Shown: piece by piece, positions 8,749 through 17,614 of the stretch
Numbering within the stretch: position 1 is the first letter of the stretch
How the letters are laid out: each line of letters opens with the position of its first letter
From: JBOGXA01 sp050694175
GTDB lineage: Bacteria > Actinomycetota > CADDZG01 > WHSQ01
Reading direction: 5' to 3'
NCBI GenBank assembly: GCA_050694175.1
Contig: JBOGXA010000003.1
Location: 117,497 to 181,496 of the forward strand
DNA length: 64,000 nt
The notes under the pieces: model-generated
What the model saw: only the letters and a program-made list of their open reading frames with translations
The model's database searches: none
What the model was told of the DNA's origin: nothing
Translations under genes and position numbers: made by a program

Positions 8749-10035
8749 ATGACCGCCATGTCGGACAGCGCCTCCTCGGGCCCGTTCAGCGCGCCGCGCG
8801 GCACGTACGACGTGCTGCCCCCCGAGTCGCGCCGCTGGGAGGCGGCGGTGCGCGCAGCCCTCGACACCTTTGCCCGAGCCGGCTACGAACCAATCGAGAC
8901 GCCGGCCTTTGAGCAGACCGAGGTATTCGAGAGGGGCGTCGGCGCGGCCAGCGAGGTCGTGACGAAGCAGATGTACACGTTCGAGGATCGCTCGGGTCGG
9001 TCGCTCACGCTGCGGCCGGAGGGCACCGCGCCGGTTGTGAGGGCCGCCATCGAGCACTTCGTCGCTCGCGGCGCGCTGTCGGGCCCCGTGCCCCTCAAGC
9101 TCGCCTACGCAGGCGCCATGTTCCGCCAGGAGCGGCCTCAAAAGGGGCGCTACCGGCAGTTCTTCCAGGTGGGCATCGAGGCGCTCGGCTCCGACTCGCC
9201 CCTTGTCGACGCCGAGGTGATCGAGATCGGAGCCCGCTATCTGCGGTCGGTCGGTGTCGACCCCCGGCTCCAAATCAACTCGATCGGCCACAACGACTCG
9301 GCGTGCCGCGCGGGCTACATCGAGGTGCTGGCCGACTTCCTGAAGGTGCACACCGGCGAGCTTGCAGAGGACGACAGAGACCGTGTTGCGACCAGCCCGC
9401 TCCGCACCTTCGACTCCAAGGAAGAGCCAACGATCGCGGTCATGAAGAATGCGCCGGTCATCTCCGACTACCTGTGCGAGGGGTGTAAAGCGCATTTCTC
9501 GTCCGTTCAGTCGCTTCTTAAGGACCTCGACATCGGCTTCGAACTCGAACCAACTCTCGTCCGGGGTCTCGATTACTACACACGAACGACTTTCGAGTAC
9601 GTCGCGGGGGGACTGGGATCGCAGAACGCGGTCGGCGGCGGCGGACGGTACGACGGTCTTTCCGAAGCGCTCGGGGGGCCACCGCTGCCCGGTATCGGCT
9701 TCGCCCTGGGCATCGACCGGATCCTGCTGGCATCGACGGGTCCAGAGGTACGCCCGAGGATCGATGTCTACTTCGCGGCGGTGGGGGAGGACGCCGCGGC
9801 CGCTGCCCTGCGACTCGCGACGCGACTGCGCGCCGAGGGCACCGGCGCCGATCTCGATTTCTCCAGGAAGGGCCTCAAAGGTCAGATGAAGGACGCGGCG
9901 CGATCGGGGGCCCGATGGGCGGCGATCATCGGACCCGACGAGCTTGCGACGAACGAAGTCACACTCAGGGACCTCAGCACCGGCGAGCAGCGGCGGATCG
10001 CCTGGGGCGACCTCGTGGAGACGACGCGGCGGTGA
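8749..10035 (+). CDS. hisS: Histidyl-tRNA synthetase
   Basis: 428 aa, class II synthetase that charges tRNA-His. Motif 2 region: LRPEGTAPVVRA and the QKGRYRQFFQVGIEALG segment. Histidine-binding motifs: LVRGLDYYTRTTFEY, and GGGGRYDGL later. An anticodon-binding domain forms the last 90 residues. Two in-frame ATGs lie 9 nt apart (8749 and 8758); AGGA at 8746-8749 sits at a good distance from the second, so translation may begin at 8758. The stop overlaps the aspS start (TGATG). Confidence 0.96.
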   Translation: MTAMSDSASSGPFSAPRGTYDVLPPESRRWEAAVRAALDTFARAGYEPIETPAFEQTEVFERGVGAASEVVTKQMYTFEDRSGRSLTLRPEGTAPVVRAAIEHFVARGALSGPVPLKLAYAGAMFRQERPQKGRYRQFFQVGIEALGSDSPLVDAEVIEIGARYLRSVGVDPRLQINSIGHNDSACRAGYIEVLADFLKVHTGELAEDDRDRVATSPLRTFDSKEEPTIAVMKNAPVISDYLCEGCKAHFSSVQSLLKDLDIGFELEPTLVRGLDYYTRTTFEYVAGGLGSQNAVGGGGRYDGLSEALGGPPLPGIGFALGIDRILLASTGPEVRPRIDVYFAAVGEDAAAAALRLATRLRAEGTGADLDFSRKGLKGQMKDAARSGARWAAIIGPDELATNEVTLRDLSTGEQRRIAWGDLVETTRR

Positions 10036-11825
10036 TGCGGTCGCACCGGTGCGGGGACCTCAGCACCGAGCACGTCGGGCTGACGGTGTCGCTGTGCGGC
10101 TGGGTCCACTCGCGCCGCGATCACGGGGGTGTCATTTTCATCGATCTGCGCGACATCGCCGGCCTCGTACAGGTTGTCTTCAGTCCGGACGCCTCTCTCG
10201 AGGTCCACGACGCCGCGGAGGGCCTTCGTAGCGAGTTCTGCATCCGGATCTCGGGCGAGGTCAGGGCGCGCAAGGAGGGGACCGTCAATCCGAAGCTGGA
10301 AACGGGAGCAATTGAGGTGGCGGCATCCGCGCTCGAAGTTCTGTCGGAGTCGGAGACCCCGCCCTTCCAGATCGACGAGTTCCACGATGTCGATGAGTTG
10401 CTCCGGCTCAAGTACCGGTTCCTGGACTTGCGGCGCGAGACGATGCAGCACAACCTCACGCTCCGGCATGCGATCGTGGCGTCGATCCGCCGGTTCTTCG
10501 ACGCCGAAGGGTTCTTCGAGATCGAGACACCGATGCTTACACGCGCCACGCCGGAGGGGGCGCGCGATTACCTCGTCCCATCCCGGGTTCACCCCGGGCG
10601 CTTCTATGCGCTGCCGCAGTCGCCCCAGATCTTCAAGCAGCTGCTGATGGTCGCGGGTTTCGATCGCTACTACCAGATCGTCAGATGCTTTCGCGACGAG
10701 GATCTGCGCGCCGACCGTCAGCCCGACTTTACGCAACTCGACCTCGAGATGTCGTTCGTGGACGTCGAGGATGTGCTCGAAGTCACGGAGAGGATGTTCA
10801 AGCACGTGTGGCGCGAGGTTCTCGGCGTTGAGTTGAACGACTTCGTCCGCATGACGCACGCAGACGCGCTCGCGCGGTTCGGAAGCGACAAGCCCGACAT
10901 CCGCTTCGGGCTCGAGCTGAAGGACCTTGGTGATGTGTTCGCAGCGACCGAGGTGAAGGTGTTCCGGAGCGCCCTCGACACGGGTGGTGCGATCAAGGGG
11001 GTCGTCGTTCCCGGCGCCGGAGGTCTCGGGCGCAAGGAGCTCGACGGGCTTGTCGAGGAGGCCAAATCGCTGGGGGCCGGGGGACTTGTGTGGATATCCG
11101 TGACGGCCGAGGGCCTCCGATCTCCACTCGACAAGTTCTTTACCGACGAGGAGCGCTCCGCTCTGCGGGTGGCGGCCGAAGCCGACGACGGCGACCTGAT
11201 CCTGATCGTGGCCGACGCCGGGAGAGCTCGGGTTCACAAGGTCCTCGGCGCGTTGCGCGCGCGGCTGGCCGCGCGCTTCGAGCTCGTCCCGCCGCTGGAT
11301 CGATCGGACCCGGACGCGTGGAAGTTCGTGTGGATAGTGGATTTCCCGTGGTTCGAGTTCAACGAGGACGAGAGCCGCTGGGACTTCAGCCACCACCCGT
11401 TCACGGGGATCGTCGAGGACACCGCGCATTACCTCGAGAGCGACCCCGGCCGTGTGCTGTCGAAGGCGTATGACATCACTCTCAACGGATGGGAGCTGGC
11501 GTCCGGGAGCATCCGGATCCACGACCGCGAGCTTCAGCATCGTGTGTTCGCGGCCCTCGGCATCGGGCGCGCCGAGGCGGAGGAGAAGTTCAGTTTCCTG
11601 CTCAACGCATTCCGGTACGGCCCCCCTCCACACGGAGGGATCGCCCCCGGGATCGACCGGCTGGTAGCGCTCGCCGCGGGTGAATCCAACATCCGCGAGG
11701 TCATCGCTTTCCCCAAGACCCAGACCGCGTTCGATCCTCTGACGGGCGCGCCTGCAGAGGTGGACGAATCACAGCTCCGGGCCCTGCACCTCCGTTCGAC
11801 GGCCCCCCGCCCCGAACCCTCGTGA
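10035..11825 (+). CDS. aspS: Aspartyl-tRNA synthetase (probably Asp/Asn non-discriminating type unresolved)
   Basis: 596 aa, bacterial-type class II AspRS with an N-terminal OB fold (about residues 1-105), the catalytic core, and the inserted bacterial GAD domain (about 280-400). Seen: FRDEDLRADRQPDFTQLD (motif 2), a FxxxxP-type flipping region QSPQIFKQ, and the motif 3 region PPHGGIAPGIDRLV. The start overlaps hisS (TGATG), so hisS-aspS are co-translated. Whether it also charges tRNA-Asn depends on the presence of GatCAB and AsnRS elsewhere. The stop codon lies inside a near-palindrome shared with the convergent gene. Confidence 0.96.
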   Translation: MRSHRCGDLSTEHVGLTVSLCGWVHSRRDHGGVIFIDLRDIAGLVQVVFSPDASLEVHDAAEGLRSEFCIRISGEVRARKEGTVNPKLETGAIEVAASALEVLSESETPPFQIDEFHDVDELLRLKYRFLDLRRETMQHNLTLRHAIVASIRRFFDAEGFFEIETPMLTRATPEGARDYLVPSRVHPGRFYALPQSPQIFKQLLMVAGFDRYYQIVRCFRDEDLRADRQPDFTQLDLEMSFVDVEDVLEVTERMFKHVWREVLGVELNDFVRMTHADALARFGSDKPDIRFGLELKDLGDVFAATEVKVFRSALDTGGAIKGVVVPGAGGLGRKELDGLVEEAKSLGAGGLVWISVTAEGLRSPLDKFFTDEERSALRVAAEADDGDLILIVADAGRARVHKVLGALRARLAARFELVPPLDRSDPDAWKFVWIVDFPWFEFNEDESRWDFSHHPFTGIVEDTAHYLESDPGRVLSKAYDITLNGWELASGSIRIHDRELQHRVFAALGIGRAEAEEKFSFLLNAFRYGPPPHGGIAPGIDRLVALAAGESNIREVIAFPKTQTAFDPLTGAPAEVDESQLRALHLRSTAPRPEPS

Positions 11826-11855
11826 GTTTGACGGGAAATAGTCCCGTCAACTCAC
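11822..11855. repeat. 34-nt near-palindrome at the 3' ends of aspS and the DUF559 gene (copy 1)
   Basis: Arms GTGAGTTTGACGGGA and TCCCGTCAACTCAC pair with one bulged T around the centre AATAG. The aspS stop (11823-11825) and the stop of the convergent DUF559 gene (11852-11854) both lie in the arms, so it may act as a two-way terminator although no T-run follows. On the DUF559 gene strand it matches copy 2 at the other end of that gene in the same orientation, 25 of 34 positions. Confidence 0.75.
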
Positions 11856-12790
11856 AAGCGTTGGTTGCGGGCCCGCCTGAGCCGGTTGGCAACGCGTTCG
11901 GGGTGCCTGCTGATCTCTCGGTCGGTGGTTTGGATGACGATCCAGCCAAGGCTGGCGAACTCGCTGATCCGGGCGCGGTCTCGTTCGAAGGCCGATCGCC
12001 CCGAATGCCACCGAAATGAGTCGACTTCCACCCCTACTCGAAGGTCCGGATAGGCGAAGTCAAGCCTGGCGAGGCCGTAGTCGGGGAGGGTGACCTCGTA
12101 TTGAAAGACCGGTTCGGGAAAACCAAACCTCCGCAACCAGCGACGCACTAATGTGTCGAGAGGAGTATCTGTGGCGGCAATCGACGGCCCTCGCGCGGCG
12201 ACGAGGTCCCTGAGTGTTCTCGCACCGGGAAGGCGATGAACACCCAGTTCTTCTATGCGTGCACCCATTCCCCGAAGGCTCAAATGCTCCCACCTCACTG
12301 CATGCTCCAGCGCAATGTCGAGGTTCGATTCGCTCAAGCACGCGCTGAGATCGATCAGCGTGCGCGGCAGGGTCGTCGTCGGGAGCGGACCCAGGCGCGT
12401 AACGTCGGAGGCGGACAATGTGCTGATGCGCCGAACGACGATTGTGGTCGTCACAGCGGTCATCTGGCGTGTCGTCGCGATCTCGGGAGGGGTCCAGCAG
12501 CCCCCGGGCAGGTCCCAGATCGCAGCCGCAGACTTGCGGAACGCAACGGCCCCGTTTCCGCCCCAGAGGCACGCGGCCATCAAGCGCTGTTCCTTGCTGG
12601 TCGGCGCTCCACATATCCCATATACAGAGGGCAACACGATTTCCCACCGCCGACTCTCGAGCCGGTGGGTGATCATCTCAGCGGTCATCCCGACCCCCAA
12701 GACCTGTCGGCGAGAGCACACCCCGAACTGCACCGCGGCAAGCCTGGCAACGCGGGTGTCTGGCGAATCCGCGTGAGTTTCACGGTACAT
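11852..12790 (-). CDS. AbiEi-like N-terminal domain fused to DUF559 (PD-(D/E)XK-type) protein
   Basis: 312 aa. The N-terminal half resembles AbiEi-type antitoxin/transcriptional regulator proteins: a winged-helix-like part (QFGVCSRRQVLGVGMTAEMI, then HRLESRRWEIVLPSVYG). The C-terminal part (about 200-312) resembles DUF559, a Vsr-like nuclease fold, with LDFAYPDLRVGVEVDSFRWH (the D and E-x-D positions of a PD-(D/E)XK site), a following H, and RDRARISEFASLGWIVI. The role is unknown: possibly a solitary defence or mobile gene. The ATG at 12790 lies inside one copy of a 34-nt repeat and the stop inside another. It lies antisense to its housekeeping neighbours and interrupts aspS-rarA, suggesting insertion. 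Confidence 0.8.
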   Translation of the reverse strand: MYRETHADSPDTRVARLAAVQFGVCSRRQVLGVGMTAEMITHRLESRRWEIVLPSVYGICGAPTSKEQRLMAACLWGGNGAVAFRKSAAAIWDLPGGCWTPPEIATTRQMTAVTTTIVVRRISTLSASDVTRLGPLPTTTLPRTLIDLSACLSESNLDIALEHAVRWEHLSLRGMGARIEELGVHRLPGARTLRDLVAARGPSIAATDTPLDTLVRRWLRRFGFPEPVFQYEVTLPDYGLARLDFAYPDLRVGVEVDSFRWHSGRSAFERDRARISEFASLGWIVIQTTDREISRHPERVANRLRRARNQRL

Positions 12791-12806
12791 ATTCCCGTCA
12801 GACTCC
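12773..12806. repeat. 34-nt near-palindrome spanning the DUF559 gene start (copy 2)
   Basis: This copy matches the repeat at 11822-11855 at 25 of 34 positions in the same orientation. Identical blocks on the gene strand are GACGGGA, TAT, CCGT and AAACTCAC. It covers the first six codons and the ribosome-binding region of the DUF559 gene, so it could be an operator for self-control as well as a boundary sequence. The palindrome is weaker here than in copy 1. Confidence 0.65.
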
Positions 12807-12850
12807 CAAGGGTTCGACGGGGCGGGTGTGGCAGGCGTCACAATGGGCGC

Positions 12851-14212
12851 ATGGACCTGTTCGAGAATTCGCTGGAGGACCGTTTCGGCGACTACGCGCC
12901 GCTCGCCGCTCGCATGCGGCCCCGGACCCTCGACGAGATCGTCGGCCAGGAGCATCTGCTGGGCCCCCGGCGGGCGCTGCGAGCCCTGATCGAGTCCGGC
13001 GAGCTGTCGTCCATAGTGCTGTGGGGCGCGGCCGGGACCGGTAAGACGACGTTGGCCCATGTCATCGCCCGCTCCACGGATGCACACTTCGAGCCCATGT
13101 CGGCTGTGGCTGCCGGAGTGGCCGACGTCCGCAAGCACATCCAGAGCGCCCGCGACCGGCTGGCGCAGGGGGGGCGGCGAACCGTGCTGTTCCTCGACGA
13201 GATCCATCGCTTCAACAAGGCACAGCAGGACGCGCTCCTCCCGGCGGTCGAGAACGGTTGGATCACGCTCGTCGGGGCGACGACGGAGAATCCGTCGTTC
13301 GAGGTCAACTCGCCGCTGATGTCGCGCAGTCTTCTGTTCCGCCTCGAGCCTCTAAGCGACGAGCAGCTCGTGACGATCATGAGGAGGGCGCTCGAAGAAA
13401 CCGAGCGGGGGCTCGGCAACCTGGACGTGAAGGTCGACGACGATGCGGTGGGGCACATCGCCCAGGGATCCGGCGGCGACGCACGCGCCGCGCTGAACGC
13501 GCTCGAGGCGGCAGCGCTCATCGCGGCCGGTTCGGGCCGCATCGACCTGGCCGTCGCCGAGGAAGCCCTGCAGCGACGCGCCCTTCCGTACGATCGCGCC
13601 GGCGACTGGCATTACGACGTCATCTCGGCATTCATCAAGTCGATGCGCGGTTCGGACGCGAACGCGGCCGTGTACTGGCTCGCTCGTATGCTCGACGCGG
13701 GTGAGGACCCGCGTTTCATCGCCCGGCGCATGGTCATCTTCGCCTCCGAGGATGTGGGGAACGCGGATCCGACCGCGCTGCAGGTGGCCGTCGCGGCCCA
13801 TCACGCACTCGAGTTCGTGGGGCTGCCCGAAGCAAAGCTCAATCTGGCGCAGGCCGCGACCTACCTCGCGATCGCGCCGAAATCGAACGCGTCACTGCTG
13901 GCGATCGCGCGCGCGGATGAAGACGTCAAGGCCGCCGGCCCCCTGCCGGTTCCGCCTCACATAAGGGATTCGCACGGAGCGGCGTCGCGGTCGATCAGAG
14001 CCGGGCGAGGCTACAAGTACCCGCACGATCACGGCGGCACGGCTCCGCCGGGAGCGGTACCCGCGCCGCCTGCGGCGGCGCGGACGGTTCCCTACGTCGA
14101 GCAGTCGTATCTTCCAGACGAGCTAAGGGAGCGGACCTATTACGAACCCCGAGCCGGACGCGAAGCCGAGCTCGCGAGCGAGCTCGAGGCCAAGGGGCAC
14201 GAGCCGTCGTGA
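12851..14212 (+). CDS. rarA: Replication-associated recombination protein A (AAA+ ATPase)
   Basis: 453 aa, RarA/MgsA/WRNIP1 family, an ATPase acting at stalled replication forks with the clamp-loader-like AAA+ fold. Seen: Walker A GAAGTGKTTL (about residue 60), Walker B LFLDEIHRFNKAQQD, sensor 1 VGATTENPSFEVN, and the C-terminal tetramerisation region with ASEDVGNADP and LPEAKLNLAQAATYLA. The last 70 residues hold the usual HGAASRSIRAGRGYKYPHD and YLPDELRERTYY. The ATG at 12851 begins the family N-terminus; no strong ribosome-binding site is visible. It follows aspS as in other Actinomycetota, apart from the inserted DUF559 gene. Confidence 0.94.
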   Translation: MDLFENSLEDRFGDYAPLAARMRPRTLDEIVGQEHLLGPRRALRALIESGELSSIVLWGAAGTGKTTLAHVIARSTDAHFEPMSAVAAGVADVRKHIQSARDRLAQGGRRTVLFLDEIHRFNKAQQDALLPAVENGWITLVGATTENPSFEVNSPLMSRSLLFRLEPLSDEQLVTIMRRALEETERGLGNLDVKVDDDAVGHIAQGSGGDARAALNALEAAALIAAGSGRIDLAVAEEALQRRALPYDRAGDWHYDVISAFIKSMRGSDANAAVYWLARMLDAGEDPRFIARRMVIFASEDVGNADPTALQVAVAAHHALEFVGLPEAKLNLAQAATYLAIAPKSNASLLAIARADEDVKAAGPLPVPPHIRDSHGAASRSIRAGRGYKYPHDHGGTAPPGAVPAPPAAARTVPYVEQSYLPDELRERTYYEPRAGREAELASELEAKGHEPS

Positions 14213-14448
14213 TCCCTGCGCGCATCCGACCGTGGCGAGCGCCAACGACGACGGCGTAGGTCCCGGGATTCCCGCCGACCCAACCGATCGGGTCACGAAA
14301 ACCCCCGACCTCGGGCTAAAGAGCCGTCAGGGAGCGGTCGAACCAACACTTGCGCGTGGACGGCTCCACGCAACCCGGCGTGAGCGGGGGAGCACAACTC
14401 AGGAGCCTTCCGCCGGAACAGCAGGCCTTCCGTTTCTTGGAGATCGCA
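14213..14448 (+). other. Gene-free leader upstream of the secreted CBM96-like gene
   Basis: 236 nt without a convincing gene. It holds a 7-bp hairpin GCGTGGA-CGGC-TCCACGC near 14353-14372 and other GC-rich complementary pieces. It could be a long 5' leader. I could not match it to a known riboswitch. Confidence 0.4.
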
Positions 14449-15909
14449 TTGTTTGCAAAGTTCACCGCGGGACTCGTAGTCGTGGCCACGGCCGTGGTCG
14501 CGGTGTCGTTCGCAATCGCGCCGGCCGAGGCCCGCGTCGACGAACCGTTTAGAGCCTTTTCTGCGGAAAGCTACTGGAACACGCCGTTATCCGCCGACGC
14601 TCCCGTCGACCCCAACTCGGATGCTTTCCTTTCGTTTCTGATCGCCGACAATGAGGCGGACTACCTGCGGCTCGTGGGCACCGACTCGACGGGTAGCTGG
14701 GGGGAGCCCATCTACTGGGCGACGCCGTCTGACCCCCTTTACAACGTCAAGCCGACCAGGTACACACTGCCCCCCGCCTTCGAGTCCGTGCGGATCCCGC
14801 GCGAGGCGCGACCTCCAAGGAACTCCGACGCCCAGATCACCATCTACGATGTCACCGCCGGCTCGGTCTACAAACTCCACAGGGCCACTTACGATTCCGC
14901 CACTGACACGTGGAGCGCCGGCGGAGGTTCGTGGTACAGCATGGCGTCGAACGGGCTGCACAGGGCGCTGTCCGAGAGCGACGACCGGCGCAACTACGGG
15001 CACCGGGGCATTCCGCCCGCGACGCACGCCGTGCGCTACGACGAAATCCGTGCGGGACGCATCAACCACGTATTGAAGATCGCGGTCAACACCGCAGGCC
15101 ACGAGCATGTCTGGCCGATGACCGGCTCGGACGGCGACTCGCGAGACCCGGCTGCACTGCCCCAGGGGGCAAGGCTGCGGATCAAACCGGGCGTCGACCT
15201 CGAGGAGCTCAACCTGAGGCCCGATGCCCTTACGATCGCCCGGACCCTGCAGCGCTATGGGGCGGTCGTCGGCGACTCCTCGGGTAGCAACACCAACCTC
15301 AAAGTGGAGAACACGGTGCTCGAGGGCAAGGGCTGGTTATGGAAGGGCCGCCTCACGGCGACGTCGCTCCAGGCCATTCCATTCTCCAGGTACGAGGTCG
15401 TGCGACTGGGCTACAACCCGCCTCCCCATCGAGAGCAGGTGGTCGAGGAAGCGGACGTGCAGCGCTTCACCGTGGCTGCCGACGCATCGGTCACTCCGGC
15501 CCGGCCGCAGGCGAATCTCGGGACCCATCGTCGTCTGTACGTCGACGTCCCTCGTGCGCGAGGCCTGCTCAAGTTCCGCCTCTCCGCCCTCGACGGGCCG
15601 GTCGAGAAGGCGACTCTGCGTGTGCTCGCCACGCGCGCCGGCCCGCGGGCGACCCTCGCCCGCGTGCGAGACGTCGTGTGGCGAGAGCGTCGGGTGACAT
15701 GGAGATCCGCGCCCCCACTCGGTGAAGTTGTGACTTCGACGGGCCGCCTCAGAAAGTGGCGGTGGGTGTCTGTGGACGTCACGTCCATTGTTAAGGGAAA
15801 CGGGACCTACGGCTTTGCGCTCACGTCGTCACGCGGGGGGCTCCGGTTTGCGTCCGGCGAAGCCGATCTTCCCTGGCGCGCTCCCAAACTCGTCGTCGAG
15901 ACGCGGTAG
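14449..15909 (+). CDS. Secreted protein with C-terminal CBM96/DNRLRE-like domain
   Basis: 486 aa. The TTG start is chosen because GGAG (14439-14442) lies 6 nt upstream and the product then begins with a clean signal peptide, LFAKFTAGLVVVATAVVAVS ending near APAEA. The open frame extends about 100 nt further without such features. Residues about 35-310 form a domain I do not recognise, with SYWNTPL, NSDAQITIYD and a GVDLEELNLRPDALTIARTL segment. Residues about 340-486 resemble the CBM96/DNRLRE beta-sandwich, which binds sugars or helps surface attachment: LLKFRLSALDGPVEKATLRV and WVSVDVTSIVKGNGTYGFAL. It opens the cell-surface region and may act on or bind exopolysaccharide. Confidence 0.7.
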   Translation: MFAKFTAGLVVVATAVVAVSFAIAPAEARVDEPFRAFSAESYWNTPLSADAPVDPNSDAFLSFLIADNEADYLRLVGTDSTGSWGEPIYWATPSDPLYNVKPTRYTLPPAFESVRIPREARPPRNSDAQITIYDVTAGSVYKLHRATYDSATDTWSAGGGSWYSMASNGLHRALSESDDRRNYGHRGIPPATHAVRYDEIRAGRINHVLKIAVNTAGHEHVWPMTGSDGDSRDPAALPQGARLRIKPGVDLEELNLRPDALTIARTLQRYGAVVGDSSGSNTNLKVENTVLEGKGWLWKGRLTATSLQAIPFSRYEVVRLGYNPPPHREQVVEEADVQRFTVAADASVTPARPQANLGTHRRLYVDVPRARGLLKFRLSALDGPVEKATLRVLATRAGPRATLARVRDVVWRERRVTWRSAPPLGEVVTSTGRLRKWRWVSVDVTSIVKGNGTYGFALTSSRGGLRFASGEADLPWRAPKLVVETR

Positions 15910-15940
15910 CTCTGCGAAGCACCCCCGTCCTCCTGACTCT

Positions 15941-17488
15941 TTACGCGAGATCCGAAGTTTCGAGATCGGCAGGTGCCCTTGCAGCCGGGCGGCGGCCTCT
16001 CACTTTCTTGATCGCCTGCAGTGCCTCGCGGTCCTCCTTGCTCAGACCGAACAGCAGCAGCAAGCACAGATAGGTGGTGGCGACGAGCACTGTGGCCGCG
16101 GCGGCGCTCGCAAGCCCTGAGGGCAGATCGATGAGGTGCACCGCCGCCCACGCGATCCCGGTCGATGCCACCCCGGCGACGATGGGCTTCCAGAAGTCAA
16201 AGGTGTACGGATGCAGTCCGGTGGTCCGCCACACCTGGTAGAGCCCGAGTCCGTTGTTGACCACATTCCCCGTCATCCGGGCCACGGCGGCGCCGATCAG
16301 CCCGAATGGTGGTATCAGCAGAAGGGCCAGCGCGACTTCGGTGACGATAACGATGATGTGGTTGACGAGCGTAAGGGTTCCCCTGCCCGACATCAGCAAA
16401 GTGACCGCGACAGGTCCTGTCCCGAAGCTCACGAGCATCCCGGTGGCCAGAAGAATGAGAGCAGGCTCGGCCTCCTCGAACGCCTCACCGAACAGCGCGA
16501 GGATGTCCTGCGCGAAGGCCACCTGCAGGCAGAAGAGAGGAAAGCCCAGGGCGAAGCTCCACTTGCCGATGCTCTTGAACAGGGTGCCAAACTCATGGTG
16601 GCGGCCCTGCATGAAGAGATCGCTTCCCATCGGCTTGTAGACCTGGTTCATTGCAGTGATGATCGCGGTCGGCGCGATCGCGACGCGCTGACTTGCGACG
16701 TAGGCGCCGACGCCGGAGAAGGACGCGAGCGTGCCGAGCAGGATGGGGAAGAGCTGTCCTCTGCTCGTGTCGATGATCTTGGTCCCCCACGCCGGAACGG
16801 CAAACCTCACGAGCTTGCGGCGCTCGATTGGCTTGGTCGGCCCGACTAGGCGCACCCGGCGGTTGAGCGCGCCCAACGAGACCACGAGGAGCAGCGACTC
16901 GGCGGCGAGGAGGCCGAGGAAGGCCGACAGCTCCGAGCGCGCGACGACCAGTGCGGCCGCGATGCACGCGAGCCGGAGCAGCGGCTGCAGAAGGTTGCGG
17001 ATGAGCGCGTAGTCGTTTTGCTGCTTGAACGCCTGGGTCCCGAACAGCAACAGGTGCCCGAGCCCCGATATCGGGATCATGACCCCGGCTACGCGTAGCA
17101 GCGGCGCGAAGCCCGGATCGTCGAACACCGTGTGGGCGATGATCGGCGCACCGAGCGCGACGGCGCCACCCAGTAAGAGCAGCGCGGCGCCGGTCAACCG
17201 CAGCGACAGGTGCAGCGTGCGGCGCAGGCGCGGAACATCTCCGACACCTTCGTAGTACGAGCCGTGACGGAGGACGATCCAGTCGGCGCCCATGAGTCCT
17301 AGTGTCGAGAACGTCTTGGCGACGGCGAAACCGACGGCCCAGGCCCCAAAGCCGTCTGCTCCGAGGGCCCGGGCGAGCAGGATGAAGAGAACGAAATTGC
17401 CCGCGTAGCTGACCACCCCACTGGTCACCAACAGGGCCGACTGGCGCGCGAGCCGGCTCACCTCTTCGCCGTTTCGACTGTGCGTCAT
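15941..17488 (-). CDS. Polysaccharide flippase (Wzx/MATE-like, MVF superfamily)
   Basis: 515 aa, about 12-14 membrane helices spread along the whole length. It starts with RLARQSALLVTSGVVSYAGN and shows the polysaccharide-biosynthesis pattern of a large N-terminal helix bundle with LLARALGADGFGAWAVGFA. Such proteins move lipid-linked oligosaccharide units across the membrane. The C-terminal 40 residues are charged and cytoplasmic. It is divergent from the sulfotransferase gene at 17.6 kb and lies in a region with ligase, Wzz and glycosyltransferase genes, so a Wzx role in surface polysaccharide export is likely; the substrate is unknown. Confidence 0.85.
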   Translation of the reverse strand: MTHSRNGEEVSRLARQSALLVTSGVVSYAGNFVLFILLARALGADGFGAWAVGFAVAKTFSTLGLMGADWIVLRHGSYYEGVGDVPRLRRTLHLSLRLTGAALLLLGGAVALGAPIIAHTVFDDPGFAPLLRVAGVMIPISGLGHLLLFGTQAFKQQNDYALIRNLLQPLLRLACIAAALVVARSELSAFLGLLAAESLLLVVSLGALNRRVRLVGPTKPIERRKLVRFAVPAWGTKIIDTSRGQLFPILLGTLASFSGVGAYVASQRVAIAPTAIITAMNQVYKPMGSDLFMQGRHHEFGTLFKSIGKWSFALGFPLFCLQVAFAQDILALFGEAFEEAEPALILLATGMLVSFGTGPVAVTLLMSGRGTLTLVNHIIVIVTEVALALLLIPPFGLIGAAVARMTGNVVNNGLGLYQVWRTTGLHPYTFDFWKPIVAGVASTGIAWAAVHLIDLPSGLASAAAATVLVATTYLCLLLLFGLSKEDREALQAIKKVRGRRPAARAPADLETSDLA

Positions 17489-17614
17489 ATCGTCATCGTG
17501 AGTGGTCGAACACCTCCTGCGCCCACAGGATCATGGCACGACGTGGAAACTCGTGGCCCAAACTATGCTGGGGCGCTTCCGGGACGGCAACGATCGGTGC
17601 GAGGATCCAGCAAC

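Noticed and set aside
9882..11633. A 583-codon minus-strand frame opposite aspS
   Set aside because: Shadow of a complete AspRS; composition is low in hydrophobic core residues and matches nothing.
14213..14448. A c-di-AMP (ydaO) riboswitch before the secreted CBM96-like gene
   Set aside because: Pieces such as GCGGGGGAGC look suggestive, but the ordered core elements of that class could not be placed.
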